From NCBI RefSeq assembly GCF_038008325.1, contig NZ_JBBOYW010000001.1:1292001-1356000 (forward strand): 64,000 nucleotides of DNA, given 5' to 3'. Positions 18,763-26,824 of this stretch are shown here, piece after piece. How positions within the stretch are numbered: position 1 is the first letter of the stretch; every line of letters starts with the position of its first letter. A program made the position numbers and the translations under genes. The notes under the pieces are model-generated. The model did no database searches. It was given only the letters and a program-made list of their open reading frames with translations, and was not told the origin of the DNA. The stretch comes from Lysinibacillus sp. FSL K6-0232 (GTDB lineage Bacteria > Bacillota > Bacilli > Bacillales_A > Planococcaceae).

Positions 18763-19770
18763 ATGAAAAAATCAACTATTTATGATGTGGCAAAAAAAGC
18801 TAATGTATCAATTGCTACTGTTTCAAAGGTTGTCAACAATAAAGGACAAATCAGCGAAAAAACACGCAATCATATTAAGCAAGTAATGCAAGAAATGGAT
18901 TATGAGCCAAGCACTATTGCAAAAGCATTATCAGGAAAAGAAACAAAAACACTTGGTGTAGTCGTACCAAATATTGCAAACCCCTTTTTTGGAGAAATTA
19001 CACGCGCTTTAGAAAATAAAGCGCGTGAGATTGAATATGCCATTATTATTTGTAGCACATATAATCAGTCAGAGCGAGAAAAGGAATATATTAATTTACT
19101 GTTAAAAAAGCAGGTAGATGGCATTATTATTGCAACAGAGCAGCTTGATAGCGAAGTGTTAAAAAAGATCAATAAACGCAATACACCCGTATTGAAGTTC
19201 TCTGTCTATGCAGACCCCAATGAAACGGCTAGTGTGACAACAAATAATTATGAAGGTGGCTATATAGCAGCTCGCTATTTATTGGAGAAAGGTCATCAGC
19301 ATGTTGGTATTATCGGTGATTTATCAAGGGATAGTGAATATAAACGTATTCAAGGATTTTGTAACTATTTTGAAATGCATCAATATGCTGTTCCGCAGTC
19401 CCATATTATTTCGTGCAATTCGGAGTTAGTTGAGGCAAAGGTGGTAGCAGAGCAAATACTAGCTTTAGAGCCACGTCCAACCGCATTGTTTGCAACAACC
19501 GACTTCTTTGCGATTGTTGCAATAAATGCAGCACTAGAGCAAGGTCTACGCGTGCCAGAGGATTTATCGGTTATTGGCTTTGATAATACAATTTATGCAC
19601 AGCTTTGTCAGCCACAGCTTACAACAATTGAGCAGCCTGTTGAAGAAATGGCACAGTTAGCTATTCATCAATTATTAAAAATTATTAAAGAAAAAAAATG
19701 CGCACCATTTGAACAAATTGTGTTAACACCCAAATTAATTGAAAGACAAAGCGTAAAGCCATATAGCTAA
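18763..19770 (+). CDS. LacI-family transcriptional regulator
   Basis: 335-residue LacI/GalR protein. The N-terminal helix-turn-helix and hinge (TIYDVAKKANVSIATVSKVVNN, then AKALSG) precede a sugar-binding core (GVVVPNIANPFFGEI; VIGFDNTIYAQLCQPQLTTI). It lies directly after the importer genes and before iolG. Two CG-centred palindromes, at 13098 and 19815, are plausible targets, so it likely controls the importer operon and iolG-iolE in response to an inositol. A weak hairpin (19776-19802) follows it. Confidence 0.92.
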   Translation: MKKSTIYDVAKKANVSIATVSKVVNNKGQISEKTRNHIKQVMQEMDYEPSTIAKALSGKETKTLGVVVPNIANPFFGEITRALENKAREIEYAIIICSTYNQSEREKEYINLLLKKQVDGIIIATEQLDSEVLKKINKRNTPVLKFSVYADPNETASVTTNNYEGGYIAARYLLEKGHQHVGIIGDLSRDSEYKRIQGFCNYFEMHQYAVPQSHIISCNSELVEAKVVAEQILALEPRPTALFATTDFFAIVAINAALEQGLRVPEDLSVIGFDNTIYAQLCQPQLTTIEQPVEEMAQLAIHQLLKIIKEKKCAPFEQIVLTPKLIERQSVKPYS

Positions 19771-19814
19771 AGTAGAAGGATTTATAGCCATGATAAATCC
19801 TTTAAAAAGGCTAT

Positions 19815-19835
19815 TTAGGTTAAGCGGTTACCTAA
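19815..19835 (+). promoter_or_regulatory. LacI-type operator before iolG
   Basis: A 21-base imperfect palindrome: TTAGG and CCTAA arms around TTAAGCGGTTA. Read on the other strand it shares GTAAxCGCTTAAC with the site at 13098. It is 19 bases before the iolG start codon, so binding would block transcription or early elongation. Confidence 0.5.
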
Positions 19836-19853
19836 AAAAGGAGAGATAGAGTT

Positions 19854-20864
19854 ATGGTGAATATTGGCGTGATTGGAGCTGGTCGTATTGGGCAACTTCA
19901 TATTGATAATTTACTAACAATGCCAGCAATTAATGTAAAGGCAGTAGCGGATGTGTATATCGAAAATGTGCGTGAATGGGCAGAGCAAAGACATATTGAA
20001 CAGATTACAAATAACCCAATGGATATTATTCAAAATCCAGAAATTGACGCTGTATTTATTTGCAGTCCAACAACAACACATAGTGAGCTAATTAAAGCTG
20101 CTGCCCGTGCGAAAAAGCATATTTTCTGTGAAAAGCCTATTAGTTTTTCAACTGACACAACAAAAGAGGCATTAGAGGTTGTGAAAGAAGAAGGTGTTAA
20201 GCTACAGGTAGGCTTTAATCGTCGCTTTGATACAAACTTCCATACGATTCAGCAGCAAGTTGCAAATGGGGCAATCGGCTCTACGCATACCTTACGTATT
20301 ACATCACGTGACCCTCAGCCACCACCGATTGATTATATTAAAACTTCTGGCGGCTTATTTATTGATATGATGATCCATGATTTTGATATGGCTCGCTATG
20401 TAATGCAATCAGATGTTGTAGAGGTTCATGCTAAAGGCGCTGTCCTTATTGATGAAAAAATTGGTGAGGCTGGCGATATTGATACAGCTATTGTGCTATT
20501 AACATTTGCCAATGGCAGCATTGGAACAATTGAAAATAGCAGAAAAGCGATTTATGGCTATGATCAAAGATTAGAAGTATTTGGCGATAAAGGTGCCTTA
20601 GTATCTGAAAATAATCGTCCATCTAATGTGACATATTTTAGTGAAGCTGGTGTCGTAACAGATAAGCCATATCACTTTTTCTTAGAGCGTTATACACAGG
20701 CTTATATTTCTGAAGTGGAGCAATTTGTAGCGGCTATTGTCAATAATACAGACGTTGTTTGTTCAGGAAATGATGGTTTACAGGCAGAATTGATTGCTGA
20801 GGCTGCTAAAAAATCAATGGAAACAGGTCAGCCTGTACAAATTGCATCTTTATTAGAGGTATAA
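19854..20864 (+). CDS. iolG: myo-Inositol 2-dehydrogenase
   Basis: 336 residues, the usual IolG length. GVIGAGRIGQLH forms the NAD site. Lys94 in CEKP and Asp171/His175 in FIDMMIHDFD match the catalytic Lys-Asp-His of B. subtilis IolG (97/172/176) within a few positions. It oxidises myo-inositol to 2-keto-myo-inositol (scyllo-inosose), the first catabolic step. AAGGAGAG precedes the ATG. It is followed by iolE, whose substrate is its product. Confidence 0.93.
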   Translation: MVNIGVIGAGRIGQLHIDNLLTMPAINVKAVADVYIENVREWAEQRHIEQITNNPMDIIQNPEIDAVFICSPTTTHSELIKAAARAKKHIFCEKPISFSTDTTKEALEVVKEEGVKLQVGFNRRFDTNFHTIQQQVANGAIGSTHTLRITSRDPQPPPIDYIKTSGGLFIDMMIHDFDMARYVMQSDVVEVHAKGAVLIDEKIGEAGDIDTAIVLLTFANGSIGTIENSRKAIYGYDQRLEVFGDKGALVSENNRPSNVTYFSEAGVVTDKPYHFFLERYTQAYISEVEQFVAAIVNNTDVVCSGNDGLQAELIAEAAKKSMETGQPVQIASLLEV

Positions 20865-20945
20865 GTATCTATATAGGAGCGGTCTTTCAATAGAAAAGGC
20901 TACTCCTATTTTTATCAGTACATAAAATAATTGGAGGTTATAGTG

Positions 20946-21842
20946 ATGCTTAATAAAAATGATATTCAATTAGGAATTGCCCCAATTGGATGGACAAATG
21001 ATGATTTACCGGAGCTCGGAAAAGAGGTAACATTTGAACAATGTATTAGTGAGATGGCTTTAGCGGGATTTATAGGCTGTGAAATAGGTAATAAATTTCC
21101 AAAGGAGCCTGAAATATTGCATGCTTATTTAGATATTCGTGGTTTACAAGTAGCTTCTGCTTGGTTTAGTGCCTATTTAACGACTGCGCCATATGAAGAA
21201 ACAGAGCAAGCCTTTGTTAAGCACCGAGATTTTCTACATGCAATGGGTGCAAAAGTGATTGTTGTATCGGAGCAAGGCAAGAGTATTCAAGGTCAGCAGG
21301 ATGTGGGTGTGATTCGCAATAAGCCTGAATTTACTGAAGAAGAATGGGCGCGACTAACAAACGGATTAGAGCAGCTTGGGCAGCTTGCTAAGGAAAAAGG
21401 GATGCGTATTGTTTATCACCATCATATGGGGACAGGCATTCAAAATATACCCGAAATTGATCGTTTAATGGCAGAAACAGATCCAGCGCTTGTATCATTA
21501 TTATTTGATTGTGGTCATTTATATTTTGCCGAGCAGGATTATTTAGCGGTGTTACGAAAGCATGGAGAGCGTATCCATCATGTCCATTTAAAGGATGTGC
21601 GGGCGGATGTGCTAAAAAAGGTTAAAGATGATAACTTAAGCTTTTTAGATGCTGTTAAGGCAGGGGTATACACAGTACCGGGCGATGGTGATATTGATTT
21701 CCAGCCTATTTTTACATTATTAGCGGAGATAGGCTATAAAGGCTGGTTTGTTGTAGAGGCTGAACAAGACCCTGCAAAGGCAAATCCATTCCAATATGCA
21801 AAAATGGCTCGGTCATATATTGAACAATTAACAGGATTATAA
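20946..21842 (+). CDS. iolE: Inosose dehydratase
   Basis: 298-residue TIM-barrel enzyme matching IolE in length and in motifs such as IAPIGWTNDDLPELG, EIGNKFP, ASAWFSAYLTT, VYHHHMGTGIQ, LLFDCGHLYFAEQD and HHVHLKD, which supply the metal ligands. It dehydrates scyllo-inosose to the trihydroxycyclohexanedione used by IolD. ATG at 20946 has TTGGAGG upstream; the TTG at 20931 is part of that ribosome site. Located 81 bases after iolG. Confidence 0.93.
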   Translation: MLNKNDIQLGIAPIGWTNDDLPELGKEVTFEQCISEMALAGFIGCEIGNKFPKEPEILHAYLDIRGLQVASAWFSAYLTTAPYEETEQAFVKHRDFLHAMGAKVIVVSEQGKSIQGQQDVGVIRNKPEFTEEEWARLTNGLEQLGQLAKEKGMRIVYHHHMGTGIQNIPEIDRLMAETDPALVSLLFDCGHLYFAEQDYLAVLRKHGERIHHVHLKDVRADVLKKVKDDNLSFLDAVKAGVYTVPGDGDIDFQPIFTLLAEIGYKGWFVVEAEQDPAKANPFQYAKMARSYIEQLTGL

Positions 21843-21935
21843 TAGTTGCTAACATACGTACATGTAAAATCACACTTTTCTATACTTAATTTAAAAAAGG
21901 TGGTTTTTATTATATAAAATTAGGAGCGAAGTACA

Positions 21936-22748
21936 ATGAGCAGAGATTATGGTTTATGTTTATGGACGTTTGGCGATATTTCTTTAGAGGAGAAATGTAA
22001 GTTAGCGCAGGAAATTGGTGTTAGCGGTGTAGAGGTGCAGGGTGATGTAACACAAAATCCGCAAGAATTGGCAAATATGCTCGCTACATATAATTTAAAG
22101 GTGTTATCTGTTACACCTGATAATGTAGATATTTCTAGTGACAAAGAGGAGGTTCGCTCAAAGGCAGTCCAATATTTTTTAGATTTATTAGACTGGGCAC
22201 AAGAGTTAGGGGCAAGCCGTATTTGTTTACATGGTGATGTAGGGAAAATAGCGGGATGTGGAGATATTGATAAGGATTGGCGACTACTTGTGGATAGCAC
22301 TAAAAAAGTGATGAAGAAGGCTGAAGCTTGCAATATGAATGTCGTATTTGAAGTATTGAATCGTTATGAAAACCACCAAGTTGTAACAGGGCAGGAGGCT
22401 TTGGCATTAATAGATGCTGTTGGTAGCCCGCGATTATATATGTTATTAGATGCCTACCATATGAATATTGAGGAGGCTAATCCTATCGAGGCATTAAAAC
22501 AGGCAGGCAATAAGCTAGGAATGTATCATATAGCAGATTCAAATCGTCAAGCAATTGGCAATGGCCATGCAGATTTAAAAGGTCAAGTCGATGCTTTACA
22601 TGCCATTAACTATACAGAACCAATTATTATGGAGATGGTGGCGGAGGGGCCCAATCCTTTTACAGCCGTTAAAGGGGAAGATTATCTGCATGTGCTGACA
22701 GATTATTATCAAACGTCATTAGCCACATTGAAAGAATGGGAGCAGTAA
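21936..22748 (+). CDS. TIM-barrel epimerase, IolI / ketose 3-epimerase-like
   Basis: 270-residue sugar phosphate isomerase/epimerase-fold protein. Putative metal ligands are Glu in VVFEVLNRYENH, Asp and His in LLDAYHMNIEE, His in YHIADSNR and Glu in IIMEMVAEG, the pattern of IolI, IolO and tagatose/psicose 3-epimerases. In inositol pathways such enzymes interconvert inosose isomers so that scyllo- or chiro-inositol can enter the pathway. It is the last gene of the cluster, before a strong terminator. Confidence 0.82.
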   Translation: MSRDYGLCLWTFGDISLEEKCKLAQEIGVSGVEVQGDVTQNPQELANMLATYNLKVLSVTPDNVDISSDKEEVRSKAVQYFLDLLDWAQELGASRICLHGDVGKIAGCGDIDKDWRLLVDSTKKVMKKAEACNMNVVFEVLNRYENHQVVTGQEALALIDAVGSPRLYMLLDAYHMNIEEANPIEALKQAGNKLGMYHIADSNRQAIGNGHADLKGQVDALHAINYTEPIIMEMVAEGPNPFTAVKGEDYLHVLTDYYQTSLATLKEWEQ

Positions 22749-22779
22749 CAATTATTTATCTTTTATGAACGTAAAGTCC

Positions 22780-22818
22780 AAAGCTTACCATCAGCTATTT
22801 TGATGATAAGCTTTTTTT
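22780..22818 (+). terminator. Terminator of the cyclitol cluster
   Basis: AAAGCTTACCATCA pairs with TGATGATAAGCTTT (one mismatch) and is followed by seven T. It closes the iolG-iolE-epimerase transcript. Confidence 0.88.
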
Positions 22819-22901
22819 CATTGTATAAAAGATGTAAAATAAATATATGTTAAAAGAGCGATGATGTACACGTTCTTAACTTTTTAGAGGGGGAATATCG
22901 G

Positions 22902-23402
22902 ATGAGAGGTATCATTGAAAACAAACGTGTAGAAATTTCACAAGAGGAAGCACAAGCATTTTTAAAGCAGGGGAGAGTAGCACATGTAGCAACTGTGGAT
23001 GAGGATGGCTATCCATATGTAGTTCCCTTTGTGTATGTGTATGAGGGTGATGATAAATTATATTTGCATATTGGTAATCTTCGAGAAAGCCATTTTTGGT
23101 CAAATATTCAGCAAAACCCGAAAATCTGTGTAGAGGTAAGTGAGATGGGTGATTTACATCCAGGGAAAAAATATGCCTGTCAATCAGCACTTGTTTATCA
23201 AAGCGTTGTACTTTTTGGACATATTACTCGAATTGAGGAGGATATAAAAAAAGAGCGATTCTTTGATGCGCTGCTAGATAAATACGGCAATCCTGAATGG
23301 ACATTTGAAAAGGAAGGCTATCCAATCCTGCCTAAAATTGAATTATTTGAAGTACAAATCGAAAAAATAACAGGGAAAATTAATCACGGTATGTATCATT
23401 AA
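22902..23402 (+). CDS. Pyridoxamine 5'-phosphate oxidase-family flavoprotein
   Basis: 166-residue FMN-binding split-barrel protein of the NimA-like group: FLKQGRVAHVATVDEDGYPYVVPFVYVYEGDDKLYLHIG is split here by position (residues 21-59), with a His-bearing LRESHFW and a C-terminal KINHGMYH. Such proteins reduce small nitro compounds or bind flavins; a specific substrate is not evident. GAGGGGG precedes the ATG. Monocistronic, with a hairpin after it. Confidence 0.85.
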   Translation: MRGIIENKRVEISQEEAQAFLKQGRVAHVATVDEDGYPYVVPFVYVYEGDDKLYLHIGNLRESHFWSNIQQNPKICVEVSEMGDLHPGKKYACQSALVYQSVVLFGHITRIEEDIKKERFFDALLDKYGNPEWTFEKEGYPILPKIELFEVQIEKITGKINHGMYH

Positions 23403-23423
23403 GTCATATTTTTGAAAGTTCAA

Positions 23424-23454
23424 GATGCCCCTAAAGTTAGAATTTGGGGGCATC
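23424..23454. terminator. Hairpin between convergent genes
   Basis: GATGCCCC and GGGGCATC form a GC-rich stem between the flavoprotein and the minus-strand unknown genes. There is no real T run, so terminator strength is doubtful. Confidence 0.5.
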
Positions 23455-23477
23455 ATTGAAGTAATGCTTCGGTTTAT

Positions 23478-23792
23478 TTACCACTCACGCTCTCTTAATG
23501 CTTCCTCTACATCAATTGCAATATCATATGCCTGTAATATCGCAATCACCGTTTCTGCAATACTATCCCTGGCAACTGTTTCAAGCTCACTATTATGCTC
23601 ATAAAATGCATCCTCTAAATCATTAATTGCTAGTGTTATCGTATCAAATTTCTCTTGAATCTCCTCTAGGGAATGGGAGCCCTGCTCTAAATATTGCACA
23701 ACCTCCTCTAACAATACTTTAATTTTATCAACTAAAAAATCTGGATAATAATCATCCTTATACATTATTTCTAAATAGTTGATTCCTTTCAT
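23478..23792 (-). CDS. Small acidic protein, DUF5713-like
   Basis: 104 residues from the ATG at 23792, which has AAAGGGAG ten bases upstream; upstream in-frame starts lie inside the neighbouring gene. The protein begins MKGINYLEIMYKDDYYPDFLV and is mostly helical with acidic stretches, resembling the DUF5713 family by its start and size. No signal peptide, membrane segment or catalytic motif. It follows the 115-residue gene by about 16 bases and is likely cotranscribed. Function unknown. Confidence 0.7.
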   Translation of the reverse strand: MKGINYLEIMYKDDYYPDFLVDKIKVLLEEVVQYLEQGSHSLEEIQEKFDTITLAINDLEDAFYEHNSELETVARDSIAETVIAILQAYDIAIDVEEALREREW

Positions 23793-23808
23793 GATATTCA
23801 GCTCCCTT

Positions 23809-24156
23809 TTAGTTATTTGGCATTTGCCAGCCTTCTTGATCATCCCAAATAGCATCTGTATCATCTAAATGCACATGCCAATCTCCTCCAATGATTGCTC
23901 TGCGAATATCCGTCAAACATTGCAGCCAATAAAACAGCGTTTGTACTGTTGCTTCGTAATCATCTACTAAAGGTAGCTTTGTTGATCCTTGAAAAATAGT
24001 GTCAGTCGCATCAGCATCATAAACATAAAAGGTTTCCCCAATATTTGACCATTGAAAGTTTTTGTTGTATGTCGTAACAATATCCGTTATTTTTTGCTGT
24101 TCTTCGTTGGTTAATGGTTGATTGCGTATACATGTATAATAAAGAGATACACCCAT
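23809..24156 (-). CDS. Conserved hypothetical protein
   Basis: 115 residues, beginning MGVSLYYTCIRNQPLTNEEQ, with the ribosome site AGGAGA. It is acidic and probably cytoplasmic, with aromatic-rich segments (GETFYVYDAD; LFYWLQCLTDIRRA) and no family motif I recognise. It pairs with the DUF5713-like gene downstream. The 230 bases upstream (24157-24386) contain nothing I can name. Confidence 0.65.
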   Translation of the reverse strand: MGVSLYYTCIRNQPLTNEEQQKITDIVTTYNKNFQWSNIGETFYVYDADATDTIFQGSTKLPLVDDYEATVQTLFYWLQCLTDIRRAIIGGDWHVHLDDTDAIWDDQEGWQMPNN

Positions 24157-24386
24157 TCTATCTTCTCCTATTCTTTTTTCTATTTATTTCATTATTCTAT
24201 AGCGTCTTTATTTATACATGATGCAGAAAGCCTTAAAAATTTTGAGCTAATAGGTTTATTGTTTAGGTAAAATATTACATTCGAGAAATAGCTTTATCTA
24301 TTAGGTATTTAACGAAAGCATCCGATAAATATATCTGAGCGTGAAACTAAAAGGAGCAAAAACATCGTTAAATAATCACTTGAGGG

Positions 24387-24650
24387 CTAAAAGAATCGAT
24401 TACGTAATTCAAACACTTTATGAAATAATCTAGCATCTTTAGCTATCTTATGGGGCGTGTTCATAAAAGGGCGTAAGCATTGCTGAAATAATTGATCACA
24501 ATATCTTGAACGACCGTAGCGCGCATAGCATTCATCATGCTGTTGACAGCAAGCATCTACAGCATTTGTAGGCATGCCAGGACCTGAACAGCCTGGACCA
24601 CAATAGCGATAGCCCGGGTAGCAAAAACCAAACTTGCGATGTTGATGCAT
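24387..24650 (-). CDS. Phospholipase A2-like mini-protein
   Basis: 87 residues. The core holds a Ca-loop-like Y-C-G-P-G-C-S-G-P-G (residues 16-25) followed by DACCQQHDECY (32-42), the catalytic His38/Asp39 motif of phospholipases A2, and a CD pair at 51-52. This is the arrangement of the parvovirus-VP1/PLA2-like proteins annotated in Bacillales. Eight Cys may form disulfides. No signal peptide is visible despite the secreted fold. AAGAGG lies eight bases before the ATG. Lipid hydrolysis is inferred from the motif only. Confidence 0.78.
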   Translation of the reverse strand: MHQHRKFGFCYPGYRYCGPGCSGPGMPTNAVDACCQQHDECYARYGRSRYCDQLFQQCLRPFMNTPHKIAKDARLFHKVFELRNRFF

Positions 24651-24833
24651 GAAGGTAACCTCTTTTCTAAAATGGTTTTACTGTAAAATATGTCGAATTT
24701 CTTGATAAAGAAGGATGAAAAACTAAAACATAAAAATATATTGATTTGTAAGGTTGCTGTAAGCTTAAAAGAAAATAGCTGTAAGGATGGAACGTTATGA
24801 TAGCTATAGCTTAACAAAAGGAGCATTAGCAAT

Positions 24834-25853
24834 ATGAACTCATCCATTCCACAACAAGAACGTATTGTTTCCTTAGATATTATTCGAGGATTAGCGTTAT
24901 TGGGTATTTTATTTATCAATGTAGGAGCTTATCAGGTTATGATAGAGGGAGGGCCAATGCCTGATTATAGCGGTATTAATGGCGTGATTGATGCCCTTAT
25001 TAATATCTTTATCGAAAAGAAATTCTTTTCAATTTTTTCTTTTTTATTTGGTGTTGGTTTTTATATTTTTGCCTCACGAGCAGAGGCAAGGGGAGATCAA
25101 CCGAAACGATGCTTTGCTAGACGTTTAATCGCCTTATTTATCATAGGTATTGTGCATATAGTGATATTTTGGGGTTCGATTTTAGCCATGTATGCAGTCA
25201 TTGGTTTTTTATTGCTGCCATTTTATCGTGCACAAATGACAACGATTCGTCGATGGCTGTTTGCTATTATGACACTTCACCTACTTGCTATTGTAGGACA
25301 ATTGTTTATAGCCCATAATAGTGTTGTTAATTTTTTAGGAAATGATGCAATGACCATTTTTATTATGTTTTTAAGTGGTTTTTATGTAGCGAAAGCAGGC
25401 TGGATTCAGCAATGTAGCGATAATATTAAATGGATACTATATATAACATGCCCATTCTTTATTGGCTTCTCCATATGGATTTGGTTTGCATCACAGGCAG
25501 ACTATGCACATATCCAAGCGATCATTAGTCTAGGAACTATTCCAACAGCTTATTTTTATTTGGCTTGCTTATTTATACTCTTGGACAATAAGCAACTAGC
25601 AAAGCTCCTTCAGCCCATTGGACGAGTGGGGCAAATGGCTTTAACAAACTATTTATGTCAAAGCTTAATTGGTACAGCAATTATTTCATTGATGGGGCTT
25701 GAAGTTGTTTCGCCATCAAATATTGCTGTTATCGCCTTACTTATTTTTGCTATTCAAATTATTTTTAGCGTAATATGGTTTAAATTTTTTACAATGGGGC
25801 CGTTTGAAAAGTTATGGCGCTATATGACATATGGTAAAAAAGTTAATGGTTAG
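24834..25853 (+). CDS. DUF418-family membrane protein (YeiB-like)
   Basis: 339-residue polytopic membrane protein with about 9-10 helices. The start RIVSLDIIRGLALLGILFINV and the C-terminal region containing LQPIGRVGQMALTNYLCQS and WFKFFTMGPFEKLWRYMTYG are the two conserved parts of the YeiB/DUF418 family. These are predicted acyltransferase- or transporter-like proteins of unknown function. AAAGGAGC precedes the ATG. It is divergent from the PLA2-like gene. Confidence 0.88.
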   Translation: MNSSIPQQERIVSLDIIRGLALLGILFINVGAYQVMIEGGPMPDYSGINGVIDALINIFIEKKFFSIFSFLFGVGFYIFASRAEARGDQPKRCFARRLIALFIIGIVHIVIFWGSILAMYAVIGFLLLPFYRAQMTTIRRWLFAIMTLHLLAIVGQLFIAHNSVVNFLGNDAMTIFIMFLSGFYVAKAGWIQQCSDNIKWILYITCPFFIGFSIWIWFASQADYAHIQAIISLGTIPTAYFYLACLFILLDNKQLAKLLQPIGRVGQMALTNYLCQSLIGTAIISLMGLEVVSPSNIAVIALLIFAIQIIFSVIWFKFFTMGPFEKLWRYMTYGKKVNG

Positions 25854-25964
25854 TGATGCTTTTGCCACTTAATAATGGAGGCTATCTTTGTATTCCTATA
25901 AAAAATGATTTATAGTTAATAGAGATAATGACGTAATCGATTGAACCTTGGGGAGGAGATTGAG

Positions 25965-26174
25965 ATGTTTAAAAGATATTTAGAGAATCGTAGAAAGCGA
26001 AAGACGCTACATCGTGCCACACAGGAGTCAACGAATGATCATGCATTTAACACGATAAATATTGCGTCTAGCACTGCAAACGAGCGCTGTGATTCTTATA
26101 GTTCCACCTATGATAGCTATTCAAGCTCAAGTGATTCTAGCAGCTCATCTGATTCTGGTGGCTCATGTGATTAA
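25965..26174 (+). CDS. Small protein with serine-rich tail
   Basis: 69 residues from the ATG at 25965, six bases after GGGGAGGAG. The N-terminal quarter is strongly basic (FKRYLENRRKRKTLHRA) and the last third is mostly Ser with Tyr, Asp and Gly (residues about 46-69). No membrane segment. Low-complexity tails of this kind occur in small Bacillales proteins of unknown role. A good terminator follows. Confidence 0.65.
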   Translation: MFKRYLENRRKRKTLHRATQESTNDHAFNTINIASSTANERCDSYSSTYDSYSSSSDSSSSSDSGGSCD

Positions 26175-26183
26175 ATGAACGCT

Positions 26184-26224
26184 AAAATTGGCAGCATCTT
26201 TAACTAGTGCTGCCAATTTTTTTA
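26184..26224 (+). terminator. Terminator
   Basis: AAAATTGGCAGCA pairs with TGCTGCCAATTTT and is followed by T. The A/T-rich ends make it usable from both strands, between the serine-tail gene and the convergent ybaK-like gene. Confidence 0.9.
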
Positions 26225-26231
26225 TGCTTTA

Positions 26232-26702
26232 TTATTGCCAGCCCTTGCATACATCCACCCATTCTTTATAAGGTGTGTAGGTTTCTAGCTCTGAAATAGT
26301 GACCTCGATAGCAGAATTACTACTTCCACAGGCTGGGAAGACGGTTGTAAAGCGTTTAAGTGATTCATCTAAATAAATGTCCACATCTTCATTGACACCA
26401 AAAGGGCAAACGCCTCCAACATCATGTCCAATTTTGTCCTCCACATCCTCTTTTGCCAGCATTTTTGCCTTTGTACCAAATAATGCTTTATATTTAGCGT
26501 TGTCAATTTTCGCATCGCCTGCCGCAACGATTAAGATTGCTTTGTCGTCCACCAGAAATGATAAGGTTTTTGCAATGCGTTCAGGCTCACAGCTCAATGC
26601 CTGCGCAGCTAATTCGACAGTGGCAGAGCTTTCCTCCAATTCCTGTATTTTATGTTCAACATGCCAATGTGCTAAATGCTGACGTACTTTTTCAATTGCC
26701 AT
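26232..26702 (-). CDS. YbaK/EbsC-family aminoacyl-tRNA deacylase
   Basis: 156 residues. Family features are the conserved Lys45 in RIAKTLSFL, the GDAKIDNAKYKALFG segment and the GGVCPFGV loop. Members hydrolyse mischarged Cys-tRNAPro or Ala-tRNAPro in trans of prolyl-tRNA synthetase. AAGGAGGAA lies upstream of the ATG. Single gene; specificity is not decidable from sequence. Confidence 0.9.
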   Translation of the reverse strand: MAIEKVRQHLAHWHVEHKIQELEESSATVELAAQALSCEPERIAKTLSFLVDDKAILIVAAGDAKIDNAKYKALFGTKAKMLAKEDVEDKIGHDVGGVCPFGVNEDVDIYLDESLKRFTTVFPACGSSNSAIEVTISELETYTPYKEWVDVCKGWQ

Positions 26703-26824
26703 ATGTACATTCCTCCTTGCTATACAAAACTAATTTTAACATAATTTTCAGAATATATAGTTGCAAGCGGCTTATTTTTTAAGTATCATTAGTGTAAAAT
26801 TACACTAAAAGGGAGAGATTAATA

